A DNA stretch of 39,247 nt from an uncultured Bacteroidales bacterium (GTDB lineage: Bacteria; Bacteroidota; Bacteroidia; Bacteroidales; Paludibacteraceae). This document shows, in pieces, positions 18,728 through 26,432 of this stretch. The position numbers were made by a program, and so were the translations under genes. Location: positions 1 through 39,247 of the forward strand of contig CACXPH010000025.1 in NCBI GenBank assembly GCA_902769535.1, given 5' to 3'. Positions within the stretch are counted from its first letter, which is position 1; every line of letters starts with the position of its first letter. Below the pieces are notes generated by a model. The model was not told where the DNA came from. It was given only the letters and a program-made list of their open reading frames with translations, and did no database searches.

Positions 18728-18941
18728 GAGATGAGCGGCAAATGCTTCAGCGATAAAAAGACACAAGAGACCAGCCATGAACTCATCGAGTTGCTGTACA
18801 AAAACAACGCTTACCCAAGTTATTTGCTCCGTTATGCCGACAATTGTATGCGCGGCATGGAGGGAAACGCACTATACTTCATTAACGGCGATGTGCCTTG
18901 GTATGGATCGCGTATTCTGCAAGAAGCCTTGGATTTGCACA

Positions 18942-18969
18942 AAGACAAGAAAGTAAAGACAAGAAAGTA
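18942..18969. repeat. Perfect 14-bp tandem duplication causing a frameshift
   Basis: AAGACAAGAAAGTA occurs at 18942-18955 and again at 18956-18969. Removing one copy joins the two downstream frames of the broken gene without any other change. Confidence 0.93.
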
Positions 18970-19496
18970 ATTCCTATTTCGTTCCTTGCTATACCAGCCT
19001 ATCGTGACGCTCTCTGTCAATCGCTTGGCATTAGGCCATTTGAAGCCAAAGAGAATTACGATTCCATAGATAATTTGTACCATGAGGTGTTAGAATATAT
19101 CATCAATAAGAGCAAGCGTCCGGCATACTTCTCGCCGCACTTCAATTCTTCACAAGCCGATGATTTCCCTTTGAAATTATATAACGAGGGGTTGGTATTC
19201 CGTTACTCGGCAAAGCGCTATGACAATATGGCTGTAGCTCAGCGGAATGTAGAAGAGAAATATCACTTGGAGTACCTTTTGGAGCCGCAGTATGTCAACG
19301 AGGAGCAATGGCAAGGCAGTGAACGCATCCAACTCAACTATATGGTCATGCTTGCACCGGTAGTAAAAAACTACAAGCAAGCAGGTGACACATTGCACGC
19401 CAACCGACTGGCACGCTATCTAAGTGCAGCCGTTACGAGAACGTCGCTTCCGCAAGAAGAAAAACAAAAGTATTTCAACCTACTGAGCGACAAGAA

Positions 19497-20069
19497 ATGA
19501 TAGCACTATTTGTAAACTATAAATCTCTTTCCGACGGGCAACTCATGGAGCGTGTTCGTCGGAAAGACGATGAACACGCATTTGCGGAAATCTATCGCCG
19601 TTATGCCCGATTGCTACAAGGTTTCTTCTTCCGCAGGTTAGGCGGTGACGAGGAGCAATCCTCGGATCACATGCAAGACACGTTCTTGAAAGTGTGGTCT
19701 TCACGGTGGAATTATTCAGACGGACAACCGTTCCGCACATGGATATTCACCATTGCCTACAATCTTTGCAAGAACACATATCGGCAAAATCAGCACGAGC
19801 AGGAGTATCTTGATTCGCTTCCGACGGACGAGCCGATTGCAGAAGACAGCACCCCGCTGAAATTGGATGCAGCGACATTTGATAGTGCTTTACAACAAGA
19901 ACTTGCCCGTCTCAATGAGGCGCAACAAATGTTGTTTGAACTTCGCTTTACGCAGGAGTTAACCGTACCGGAAATAGCCGCGATTATTGACATTCCGGAA
20001 GGCACTGTCAAATCGCGTCTCAATACATTAACTAATTATCTACGACTAAAATTGAAAGATTATGAGTAA
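19497..20069 (+). CDS. ECF-type RNA polymerase sigma factor
   Basis: 190 residues, sigma-70 family of the extracytoplasmic-function type. Region 2 runs over about residues 20-85 (FAEIYRRYARLLQGFFFRRL and DHMQDTFLKVW). Region 4 runs over about 140-188 (LFELRFTQELTVPEIAAII and IPEGTVKSRLNTL, the helix-turn-helix). It directs RNA polymerase to a private promoter set, usually in answer to an envelope signal. It starts in the stop of the broken upstream gene (ATGA) and overlaps the following gene by 8 bases, so the three form one operon. The sigma gene itself looks intact. Confidence 0.92.
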   Translation: MIALFVNYKSLSDGQLMERVRRKDDEHAFAEIYRRYARLLQGFFFRRLGGDEEQSSDHMQDTFLKVWSSRWNYSDGQPFRTWIFTIAYNLCKNTYRQNQHEQEYLDSLPTDEPIAEDSTPLKLDAATFDSALQQELARLNEAQQMLFELRFTQELTVPEIAAIIDIPEGTVKSRLNTLTNYLRLKLKDYE

Positions 20070-20355
20070 TACATTTGAATCCCAACTATCTGCTTCTGCG
20101 CGTCGTATACGCAAGCAATCGGAAAGCAATCTCTCTGTTCCCGAGACGATTGTTATTCCACACAAACACACCCGTTATTGGGGATGGATAGCGACACCTG
20201 CTGCCGCTGCTGTTGGTCTGCTGATAGGGCTTTTTATTCATCGCCCGGCAGAGCCTTCTAATAACTATACTGTACCTGTTGTAGTTGCTGCTGACAATTC
20301 CGGTCACAGCATTGTAGATGATGGAGCGGATTATAGCTTGTTAATATCACTCTAA
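20062..20355 (+). CDS. Probable small membrane anti-sigma factor
   Basis: 97 residues: a charged N-terminal segment of about 36 residues expected in the cytoplasm, one membrane helix (about 41-60, WIATPAAAAVGLLIGLFI), then a short exported tail. Size, topology and the 8-base overlap with the ECF sigma gene suggest a membrane anti-sigma factor. No zinc-binding HxxxCxxC motif is present and no family was recognised, so the role is inferred from position. Confidence 0.6.
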   Translation: MSNTFESQLSASARRIRKQSESNLSVPETIVIPHKHTRYWGWIATPAAAAVGLLIGLFIHRPAEPSNNYTVPVVVAADNSGHSIVDDGADYSLLISL

Positions 20356-20362
20356 AGTTGAG

Positions 20363-20373
20363 GATTCGAACCC
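20363..20373. repeat. Right copy of T-arm-like direct repeat
   Basis: GATTCGAACCC, also at 17814-17824 in the tRNA 3' fragment, 2549 bases apart. Upstream GAGG is shared with a one-base indel. Here the sequence does not continue into an acceptor stem that would pair with GGAGAGT. It may be a decayed attachment-site copy, or chance. Confidence 0.5.
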
Positions 20374-20449
20374 AAAATATAAAGATTCTTTTAGGAGTTC
20401 GAAGTAATGATTTTACAAAACACTGTATTTCAGTAATTTATAAAAAAAG

Positions 20450-20486
20450 AAAACGGGTAAATGAATTTCAATTTTACCCGTTTTTT
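20450..20486 (+). terminator. Strong terminator of the sigma/anti-sigma operon
   Basis: A perfect 12-bp stem AAAACGGGTAAA/TTTACCCGTTTT (20450-20461 with 20473-20484), 11-base loop, followed by T to 20486. It lies about 95 bases after the anti-sigma stop. Confidence 0.82.
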
Positions 20487-20496
20487 ACCCGATTCT
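20473..20496. repeat. Right copy of 24-bp island direct repeat
   Basis: TTTACCCGTTTTTTAC followed by CCGATTCT. It is the partner of 17913-17936 (two mismatches). A further TTACCCGATT follows immediately at 20496-20505, so this end has extra tandem units. Confidence 0.75.
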
Positions 20497-20514
20497 TACC
20501 CGATTTTATAAAAT

Positions 20515-20545
20515 AAACGCCGTAAACCATTGATTTACAGCGTTT
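20515..20545. other. Candidate recombination core site (12+7+12 inverted repeat)
   Basis: AAACGCCGTAAA (20515-20526), spacer CCATTGA (20527-20533), TTTACAGCGTTT (20534-20545). The arms match at 11 of 12 positions. Two inverted arms around a 7-base spacer is the geometry of tyrosine-recombinase core sites. It abuts the tRNA-Ser 5' half. The heptamer AAACGCC recurs at 17836-17842, next to the tRNA 3' half. A plain hairpin or terminator is the alternative reading. Confidence 0.5.
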
Positions 20546-20608
20546 GTACGACGTAATGCGTACACCGCATTTCGAGTGCGGCACTTTCGACCACTCAGTC
20601 AACTCTCC
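20545..20608 (-). tRNA. 5' part of tRNA-Ser, anticodon CGA
   Basis: From 20608 on the minus strand: acceptor GGAGAGT, a D arm (ACT...AGT), anticodon stem-loop CCGCA-CTCGAAA-TGCGG with anticodon CGA at 20574-20572, then a hairpin TGTACG/CGTACA in the place of the serine long variable arm. No T arm or acceptor 3' strand follows; the sequence turns into the 12+7+12 site. The matching 3' end is at 17802-17831. UCG codons can normally be read by tRNA-Ser(UGA), so loss of this tRNA could be tolerated. Confidence 0.8.
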
Positions 20609-20633
20609 TCGCTATTTCCATCGAAAAAGCGTG

Positions 20634-20664
20634 CAAAGGTACTGCTTTTTTTTTAATTACGCAA
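20634..20664 (-). promoter_or_regulatory. Promoter of tRNA-Ser
   Basis: On the minus strand TTG (20664-20662), 20-base spacer, TACCTTTG (20641-20634), 25 bases before the tRNA 5' end. It is still intact, so the disrupted tRNA 5' half is probably transcribed. Confidence 0.82.
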
Positions 20665-20684
20665 GCCTTTGCGTATTTTTTTTA

Positions 20685-21662
20685 CTATTTTGCCTTAATT
20701 TTGTCAAATCCCGAACCGAAGACGCCACTCACGTCAGCAAAAGAAACTAACGCTTCCGGGTCGATCTCATGAACAATCCGGAAGATCTGCGAACTCTCGG
20801 GTTTACGTACCAGCACCGAGATGACCTTGACTGGATGTTTGGAATACCAGCCGGTACCGTCTAAGATCGTCACACCGCGGTTAACCTTCGTATTAATAGC
20901 GGAGGCTATCTCCTCGTATTTGGACGAATAGATGAGGAACTGCACCGAGCGGTGCAGACGCGACATAATCCAGTCCACCGCCATGGTATACGAGATGGTC
21001 ATCGCCACACCGTACAGCACCCGCTTGATATGCAGATAGGTCGGATTGGCACCCTCTTCCTGCATTGAAGCCGGAAGCGGCAAGAAGAACGCCGAAGCGA
21101 TGATGAGCACATCGCACGCGAGCATGATGTTTCCCAGCGATATATTGTGATAATAGTTCACTATCATCGCCACTATATCCGTACCTCCGGACGAGCCGTT
21201 AGCAGCCAGCACACAACCTAAACTAAGGCCGAACACCACGCCGCCTACAATGGCTCCTACCCACGGATCCTCGATGATCGGTTCCTGAAGGATCGGGATT
21301 ATTCGATACCAGACGGTGATAGCGGCCACGCCCACCATCGTGCGGATACAGAACCGCCAACCTACCGTGAGGCTCGCAATGAGAAGCAGCGTAGCATTGA
21401 TCACGAACGACGTTAACCATACAGGAATAGCTCCGCCGTACTCTGCGAACAGGTCGGGGAACAAACCACCGGTGATATAATAGATCGCCGAGCAGATACC
21501 CGTCAGTCCGCCTCCGACAAAGGCGTGCGGCAGGAAGACCCAGTTGACCATCAAGGCCATCGGTGCGATACCGATAATGATGGTCAGGTACTCAAACGCC
21601 GTGCGGATACGCGACTCACGTGGCGAGAGATGCGGGTTGACAAATCGACTGTAGCGAGACAT
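20685..21662 (-). CDS. YitT family membrane protein (DUF161 + DUF2179)
   Basis: 325 residues. Five to six hydrophobic helices (from about residue 25 to 230, including GGGLTGICSAIYYITGG and the SSGGTDIVAMIVNYY segment) form the YitT/DUF161 membrane part. A C-terminal cytoplasmic DUF2179 domain follows (about 245-320, RGVTILDGTGWYSKHPVKVISVLV). The transported substrate of this family is not firmly known. It lies 29 bases after gcvP in the same direction and is probably co-transcribed. Confidence 0.9.
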   Translation of the reverse strand: MSRYSRFVNPHLSPRESRIRTAFEYLTIIIGIAPMALMVNWVFLPHAFVGGGLTGICSAIYYITGGLFPDLFAEYGGAIPVWLTSFVINATLLLIASLTVGWRFCIRTMVGVAAITVWYRIIPILQEPIIEDPWVGAIVGGVVFGLSLGCVLAANGSSGGTDIVAMIVNYYHNISLGNIMLACDVLIIASAFFLPLPASMQEEGANPTYLHIKRVLYGVAMTISYTMAVDWIMSRLHRSVQFLIYSSKYEEIASAINTKVNRGVTILDGTGWYSKHPVKVISVLVRKPESSQIFRIVHEIDPEALVSFADVSGVFGSGFDKIKAK

Positions 21663-21670
21663 AAAAGACG

Positions 21671-21698
21671 TCAGTGTTCAGTAGTCAGTATTTAGAAT
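21671..21698. repeat. Heptad repeat at the gcvP stop (4 x 7 bp, TCAGTNN)
   Basis: Units at 21671, 21678 and 21685 begin TCAGT; the fourth, TTAGAAT at 21692, contains the complement of the gcvP stop codon. The tract fills the spacer between gcvP and the YitT gene. It is the same word family as the tract at 2634 on the other strand. Confidence 0.8.
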
Positions 21699-24511
21699 CT
21701 TGCTACCAGATTACGGTCACCGAAGCCGTTGTCCACACGTCCAACCGGGCACCAGAACTTAGTCTGCGCCACCCACTCCGTCGGATAAGCCGCCTGCTGA
21801 CGGGTGTACGGATGAGTCCATTCGTCGGCCACTACCTCGTACTCCGGGTGCGGGGCATTGAGCAGGACGTTATCGGTCTTGTCGGCTTTGCCGGACTCGA
21901 CATCCGCTATCTCCTGACGGATCTGCAGCAGTACGTCGCAGAAACGATCAATCTCAACGAGTGACTCGGACTCGGTCGGCTCAACCATGAGTGTACCGTG
22001 AACCGGGAAGGAGAGCGTCGGCGCATGATAGCCGTAGTCCATTAGACGCTTTGCGATATCCGCCTCAGTGATACCGATCGCATGGAACTGACGGCAGTCG
22101 AGGATCAACTCATGACCTACTCTACCCGTGGCGCCGGTATACACAATGCCGTAGGCATCCTTAAGACGCTTCGCCATGTAGTTAGCACTCAGGATAGCGG
22201 CTGCAGTCGCGTGACGCAGACCTTCGGCACCCATCATCGCGATGTAACCCCATGAGATAAGGGCTATATTCGCATTTCCGTACAGCGCAGCCGATACACG
22301 GTTCGCGTCTTCGGTCGGCAGGCAGTCTGCCAAAGCCTCGGTACAACAAACGGCACCTGCTCCCGGTCCACCACCGCCGTGAGGCGCAGCAAACGACTTA
22401 TGCAGGTTGAGGTGGCATACATCCGCGCCAATGAAAGCCGGGTTCGTCCAACCGATCTGTGCGTTCATGTTTGCACCGTCCATATATACAAAGCCGCCAT
22501 TAGCGTGTACAGCATTGATCATCTCGCGGATAGCCTGCTCGAAGATTCCGTGCGTGGACGGATACGTGATCATACAACCGGCCAGTACCTCTTTGTTCTC
22601 TTCGCACTTGAGTTTCCAGTCCTCGAGGTCGGTGTTACCCTTCTCGTCGCATTTGACGACGCACGGTGTGAAGCCGGCCTGTACGCACGAAGCGGGGTTG
22701 GTGCCGTGTGCCGAAGCAGGGATGAGCAGCACGTTTCGTTGGCTCTGACCAAGGCGACGCAGGTGCTCACGGATGACAACGAGACCCGTATATTCGCCTG
22801 CTGCGCCGGAAGTAGGCTGCAGCGTGCAGGCATCAAAGCCGGTGATAGCACAGAGCTGCTCCTGGAGTTGCTCCATGATCGTCTGGTAGCCGATGACTTG
22901 CTCTGCAGGAGCGAGCGGGTGCACACTCATGGCCTTGCCGAAGGTGATAGGAATCATCGCAGCGGCCGGGTTGAGTTTCATCGTACATGAACCGAGCGGG
23001 ATCATCGAGGTTGCCAAGCTAATGTCTTTGCGATCCAGACGTTTGAAATAACGCATGAGTTCGGTTTCCGTATGATAGAGGTTGAAGACAGGTGCTTGCA
23101 AGTAATCGAGTTCACGCACACGGCTCTCGTCGATAGCCCAGAGGTTTTCGAAGGCCTCGTCGCTATCCTCGAGTTGCGCCATGTTATCGGACGCAGCGGC
23201 AAAGACGCCGATCAGTTCGTTCATGTCGTAGAGATCTACCGTCTCGTCGATAGCCAAGCCAATCCAACCTTGCGGGTCGTAGTAGAGGTTGATACCTACT
23301 TCTTCTGCGGCCTCGCGTACGCGATCCTGCCAACCTTCGTCCTCGTCACGCGTGATCTTGAGGGTATCGAAGAACTCGGCATTTTCTTGGTTATAACCGT
23401 ACGCTTGGAGCATCTCACTCAGGTACACAGCCTTGCCGTGAATACCTTCGGCAATCTGACGGATACCTGCTGCACCGTGATACACACCGTACATACCCGC
23501 CATCATGGCAGAGAGCGCCTCCGCCGTACAGATATTCGAGGTTGCACGCTCGCGTTTGATGTGCTGCTCGCGGGTCTGGAGTGCCAGACGGTAGGCAGGA
23601 CGCTCGTATTTGTCTTTACTCAGACCGATGATACGTCCCGGCATCTCACGCTTGAACTCATCGCGGGTTGCCATGTATCCGGCTGTCGGGCCACCAAAGC
23701 CAATCGGCAGGCCGAAACGCTGCGCGGTACCGCACATGATATCTGCATTGAGCGGTTTGAGCAACGCAAGCGCCATGAGGTCAGCCACTACCGTCACTTT
23801 CAGTCCGGCTGCATGGCAGTCGTCGATGAAAGTCTCATACTCTTCGATCGAACCGTCGCTGTTCGGCCACTGAACGAGTGCACCGAAATACTCAGCCGTC
23901 GGCTCGAAGTCCGCATAACTGCCGGTGACGATCTCAATGTCCTGACCGGCTGCGCGCGTGCGGAGAACAGATAAGGTGTTCGGCCATACTTTCTCGTCCA
24001 CAAAGACCTTGCGTACGTTGTTCTTGATTTGGTCGCGCGAGCGTAAGTTACGCATCATCGTGACAGACTCCGCGGCAGAGGTAGCCTCGTCGAGCAACGA
24101 GCAGTTAGCGAGCGGCAGACCGGTGAGGTCACTGATCATGGTCTGGAACACAAAAAGCGCCTCGAGACGACCCTGACTCACCTCCGCTTGGTACGGCGTG
24201 TACGAGGTGTACCAAACCGGGTTCTCGAGGATGTTACGACGGATGACAGCAGGTGTGATGGTACCGTACCATCCGCGACCGATATACGAACGTGCGGGTT
24301 CGTTGTTGTTCAGCAGCGACTCCGCCATCTCTAACTGCGTCGCCTCCGTGTACGGTTCTTCCAGTTCAATCGGTTCCGGCAAGAGAATATCCGCCGGCAT
24401 GGTCTCACGAACCAAGGCCTCCATTGACTCGGCACCCACGGCCTCCAACATACGTTTCTCATCTTCCGGCGTCAAGCCGATGTGACGCGACTCCAAGTAG
24501 TTTACTTTCAT
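21692..24511 (-). CDS. gcvP: Glycine dehydrogenase (decarboxylating), P protein
   Basis: 939 residues from the ATG at 24511 (MKVNYLESRHIGLT); full-length fused P protein with both homologous halves. The pyridoxal-phosphate lysine is in HLNLHKSFAAPHGGGGPGAG around residue 703, and other marks are SMIPLGSCTMKLNP and FDACTLQPTSGAAGEYTGL. It decarboxylates glycine in the glycine cleavage system. An in-frame TTG at 24541 would overlap the -7 promoter element, so 24511 is preferred. No gcvT or gcvH is nearby. It is divergent from a Crp/Fnr regulator across 240 bases. Confidence 0.96.
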   Translation of the reverse strand: MKVNYLESRHIGLTPEDEKRMLEAVGAESMEALVRETMPADILLPEPIELEEPYTEATQLEMAESLLNNNEPARSYIGRGWYGTITPAVIRRNILENPVWYTSYTPYQAEVSQGRLEALFVFQTMISDLTGLPLANCSLLDEATSAAESVTMMRNLRSRDQIKNNVRKVFVDEKVWPNTLSVLRTRAAGQDIEIVTGSYADFEPTAEYFGALVQWPNSDGSIEEYETFIDDCHAAGLKVTVVADLMALALLKPLNADIMCGTAQRFGLPIGFGGPTAGYMATRDEFKREMPGRIIGLSKDKYERPAYRLALQTREQHIKRERATSNICTAEALSAMMAGMYGVYHGAAGIRQIAEGIHGKAVYLSEMLQAYGYNQENAEFFDTLKITRDEDEGWQDRVREAAEEVGINLYYDPQGWIGLAIDETVDLYDMNELIGVFAAASDNMAQLEDSDEAFENLWAIDESRVRELDYLQAPVFNLYHTETELMRYFKRLDRKDISLATSMIPLGSCTMKLNPAAAMIPITFGKAMSVHPLAPAEQVIGYQTIMEQLQEQLCAITGFDACTLQPTSGAAGEYTGLVVIREHLRRLGQSQRNVLLIPASAHGTNPASCVQAGFTPCVVKCDEKGNTDLEDWKLKCEENKEVLAGCMITYPSTHGIFEQAIREMINAVHANGGFVYMDGANMNAQIGWTNPAFIGADVCHLNLHKSFAAPHGGGGPGAGAVCCTEALADCLPTEDANRVSAALYGNANIALISWGYIAMMGAEGLRHATAAAILSANYMAKRLKDAYGIVYTGATGRVGHELILDCRQFHAIGITEADIAKRLMDYGYHAPTLSFPVHGTLMVEPTESESLVEIDRFCDVLLQIRQEIADVESGKADKTDNVLLNAPHPEYEVVADEWTHPYTRQQAAYPTEWVAQTKFWCPVGRVDNGFGDRNLVARF

Positions 24512-24538
24512 AGATTTTATAATAACAATTTTGCGCCG

Positions 24539-24569
24539 CAAAATTACAAAAAAAAAATCACATGTGCAA
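24539..24569 (-). promoter_or_regulatory. Promoter of gcvP
   Basis: On the minus strand TTG (24569-24567), 20-base spacer, TAATTTTG (24546-24539), followed by a 28-base leader to the ATG. Confidence 0.82.
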
Positions 24570-24607
24570 ATAATTTGTATACTTTTTTTTAGAGTCTAAT
24601 AGCATTT

Positions 24608-24651
24608 ACATACGTCTTACATAGGACATACATAGGACAAACATACGATTA
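24608..24651. repeat. 11-bp phased degenerate repeat
   Basis: Units starting ACATA at 24608, 24619, 24630 and 24641 have exact 11-base spacing; the two central ones read ACATAGGACAW. It lies between the divergent gcvP and Crp/Fnr promoters. No other feature is seen in 24570-24690. Confidence 0.75.
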
Positions 24652-24694
24652 GGTATGCAAAAATGGCAAAAATGTGTTAAAAAACATATTTTAT

Positions 24695-24725
24695 TTGCAT
24701 ATGTTAAAAAAATGTCGTATATTTG
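24695..24725 (+). promoter_or_regulatory. Promoter of the Crp/Fnr regulator
   Basis: TTG at 24695-24697, 20-base spacer, TATATTTG at 24718-24725; the ATG follows at 24752. Confidence 0.82.
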
Positions 24726-24751
24726 CAGTGATTTTTGGAGAAGAACAAAGC

Positions 24752-25450
24752 ATGAACCAAAAGTTTGAGCATTTTGAGCCGATGTGGGAGTTGAGTCCTA
24801 TCTGGGCAACGTTGACGCAAGAAGAGCGTGAACGCGCGGCGCAAGAGGTGAAGATCGTTCATTATGAGAAGAACGAGGTCATCCACAACGACGGCGACGA
24901 GTCGGCATTCGTATGGATGCTCCTGCGCGGAAAAGTGCGCATCTACAAGGAAGGCATCGGTCAGCGTCAACAGATCATTCGTTTGCTCAAGCCTTATGAC
25001 ATTTTCGGCTACCGCGCCTGTACGGTGAACGAGCCCTATAACTCCAGCGCGAGTGCGTTCGAGGACTGCACGGTGTATCGCATGGACAGAGCGTTCTTCA
25101 ATGCGTTGATCCAAGAGAACGGTGCACTCTGTTACCAAGTGATGCTGATGATGGCCAAGGACTTGGCTTTCTCCGAGATCCAGACCGTCAACCTGACGCA
25201 GAAACACATCCGCGGTCGTCTGGCCGAGAGCCTGCTGACGCTCGTGAAGAACTACGGTTACGAAGAAGATGGCAACACCTTAGCGATGTTACTGCCGCGT
25301 GAAGACCTGGCGAACATGAGTAACATGACGACGAGTAATGCCATCCGCACGCTCAGTCAGTTCGCTCAAGAGGGGCTGCTTTCCATCGACGGAAGGCACA
25401 TCAAGATACTCGATGAACCTGCATTAGAAAAAATATCGCGCCTCGGTTGA
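24752..25450 (+). CDS. Crp/Fnr family transcriptional regulator
   Basis: 232 residues. The N-terminal cyclic-nucleotide-binding-like beta-roll (about 15-130) contains VIHNDGDESAFVWMLLRGKVRIYKE. A dimer helix follows, then a C-terminal winged helix (about 165-225) with LPREDLANMSNMTTSNAIRTLSQF as helix-turn-helix. No Cys cluster for an iron-sulfur centre of the Fnr type is evident. It may bind a small ligand that cannot be predicted. The frame is open to 24674, but that region holds the promoter, so 24752 is the start. It is divergent from gcvP, so it may regulate it. A terminator overlaps its stop. Confidence 0.9.
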   Translation: MNQKFEHFEPMWELSPIWATLTQEERERAAQEVKIVHYEKNEVIHNDGDESAFVWMLLRGKVRIYKEGIGQRQQIIRLLKPYDIFGYRACTVNEPYNSSASAFEDCTVYRMDRAFFNALIQENGALCYQVMLMMAKDLAFSEIQTVNLTQKHIRGRLAESLLTLVKNYGYEEDGNTLAMLLPREDLANMSNMTTSNAIRTLSQFAQEGLLSIDGRHIKILDEPALEKISRLG

Positions 25451-25465
25451 GACGCGATTTTTTTT
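25435..25465. terminator. Terminator between the convergent Crp/Fnr and M23 genes
   Basis: Outer stem ATCGCG/CGCGAT (25435-25440 with 25453-25458) and inner CTC/GAG, followed by T to 25465 on the plus strand. On the minus strand it is followed by an A/T run with five T, so it may work in both directions. The Crp/Fnr stop lies inside the stem. Confidence 0.8.
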
Positions 25466-26432
25466 AGTCCATCATGTTACCCATGTTCGAGGAGAGTTGA
25501 ACCATGCGGTCGTATTCTTCCGGACTGAGGTCGTAGAAATAATAGTTGCGCGGGTCAATCGGCCGATCCTGGTAATGCACCTCGTAATGCAAGTGCGGGC
25601 CGGTGGACTTACCGGTGTTTCCGACCTTAGCAATCACATCGCCTCTTTTCACTTTCTGCCCTACTCGCACAAGCCGTTTGGAGCAGTGTGCATAACGCGT
25701 CTTGTAACCAAAACCATGGTCAATCTCCACCGTTTCACCGTAACCTTGCCGCCAAGCCGAATAGACAACCGTACCGTTTCCGGTAGCGAAAATATCCGTT
25801 CCGACGGGCGCCGTGAAGTCCATTCCTTCGTGGAAACGACGGATGTGATAAACAGGGTCTATACGCCAACCGTAACCGGACGCCATGCGTTTGAGGTTCT
25901 TGTTGAGCACAGGCTGGATAGCCGGTATATTCTCCATACGCACCTCTTGGTTCTTGGCCAGTTCTACTATCTCGTCGTACGAGCGGGCCTGTACGTACAG
26001 TTCTTTTTCCAATATATCCACCTTACGCTGCAGGTCAGCGGCCAGTTGGGTGTTGGTCATGCGGGCCAAAGAGTCGTAGTACGAGATCTGCTGGGTCGCA
26101 CCGAGACGAGCGGCCTGCGGAATCGGTTCGGCACCTAACATCGCGCGGTACAGGTTATCGTCACGCTGTGAGAGGTCGGACATAACGATCTGCATCTGAT
26201 CCACCTGCGCCTCGAGCACCTCCATCTGCGCCGTCAAGTTACGGTTGTACTGCATAAGCGAGGCTTCCCGCGGCGATGGGAAGAAATAGAGGAAGGTATA
26301 AAAGAAGATCACACCTAAGCATATACCTCCGATGATATAACCTCCTGAGCGACGAAGCCAATAACGAAGGCCGTGCTCAATGCGCTCGAGTTGCAGCGTT
26401 TCCGGATTAATACGATATTTCTTATTTGCCAT
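25464..26432 (-). CDS. M23 family metallopeptidase (membrane-anchored, coiled coil)
   Basis: 322 residues: a cytoplasmic N-terminus, one membrane helix (about 31-51), a coiled-coil region (about 60-160) and a C-terminal LytM/M23 domain. Zinc ligands are visible: His201 and Asp205 in HEGMDF, and His282 in GPHLHYEV with His280 as the partner. All catalytic residues seem present, so it should be an active peptidoglycan endopeptidase in the periplasm, used in cell wall growth or division. It is the last gene of the long minus-strand run. Its ATG lies in a heptad tract three bases after the YgiQ stop. Confidence 0.92.
   Translation of the reverse strand: MANKKYRINPETLQLERIEHGLRYWLRRSGGYIIGGICLGVIFFYTFLYFFPSPREASLMQYNRNLTAQMEVLEAQVDQMQIVMSDLSQRDDNLYRAMLGAEPIPQAARLGATQQISYYDSLARMTNTQLAADLQRKVDILEKELYVQARSYDEIVELAKNQEVRMENIPAIQPVLNKNLKRMASGYGWRIDPVYHIRRFHEGMDFTAPVGTDIFATGNGTVVYSAWRQGYGETVEIDHGFGYKTRYAHCSKRLVRVGQKVKRGDVIAKVGNTGKSTGPHLHYEVHYQDRPIDPRNYYFYDLSPEEYDRMVQLSSNMGNMMD

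Larger units (their letters stand above)
18228..19500 (+). pseudogene. Frameshifted membrane-anchored protein upstream of an ECF sigma factor
   Basis: One gene is now spread over three frames. The ATG at 18228 opens MDKKYL with one N-terminal membrane helix. The frame is lost near 18395-18401, where one missing base in TTAAAGCATGG would restore LKAWEQCFS. It is lost again at 18942-18969, where a 14-bp tandem duplication shifts the frame; with one copy removed the text reads HKDKKVIPISFLAI. A 75-bp in-frame duplication adds 25 residues. Repaired, the protein would be about 394 residues without that duplication. The middle looks helical. The later part (YFINGDVPWYGSRIL and NEGLVFRYSAKRYDN) resembles the C-terminal region of DUF2723-type proteins, a weak resemblance only. 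Its end overlaps the sigma gene by 4 bases. Sequencing error could explain the single-base loss but less easily the duplications. Confidence 0.7.
17832..20544. mobile_element. Island inserted within tRNA-Ser(CGA); remnant or recombinase-less element
   Basis: The two halves of one tRNA-Ser gene flank this 2.7 kb stretch. It is visibly more AT-rich than its surroundings and holds a broken gene, an ECF sigma gene and a probable anti-sigma gene. Two pairs of direct repeats recur at its ends with nearly the same spacing: GATTCGAACCC (17814 and 20363) and a 24-base block with two mismatches (17913 and 20473). A 12+7+12 inverted repeat of recombinase-site geometry lies at 20515-20545. No integrase or transposase gene is visible inside. 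17832-17906 and 17990-18227 contain no gene that I can recognise. Confidence 0.65.

Noticed and set aside
20356-20608. An intact tRNA-Ser with a 170-base intron using the T-arm-like repeat at 20363
   Set aside because: The sequence after that repeat (TCAACTTTAG) cannot pair with the GGAGAGT acceptor strand, whereas the fragment at 17802 pairs perfectly.
23072-23974. 300-codon open frame antisense to gcvP
   Set aside because: It lies wholly inside conserved gcvP coding sequence and resembles no protein family.
24512-24541. Upstream in-frame TTG start for gcvP
   Set aside because: It would overlap the -7 promoter element; the ATG at 24511 begins the conserved N-terminus.
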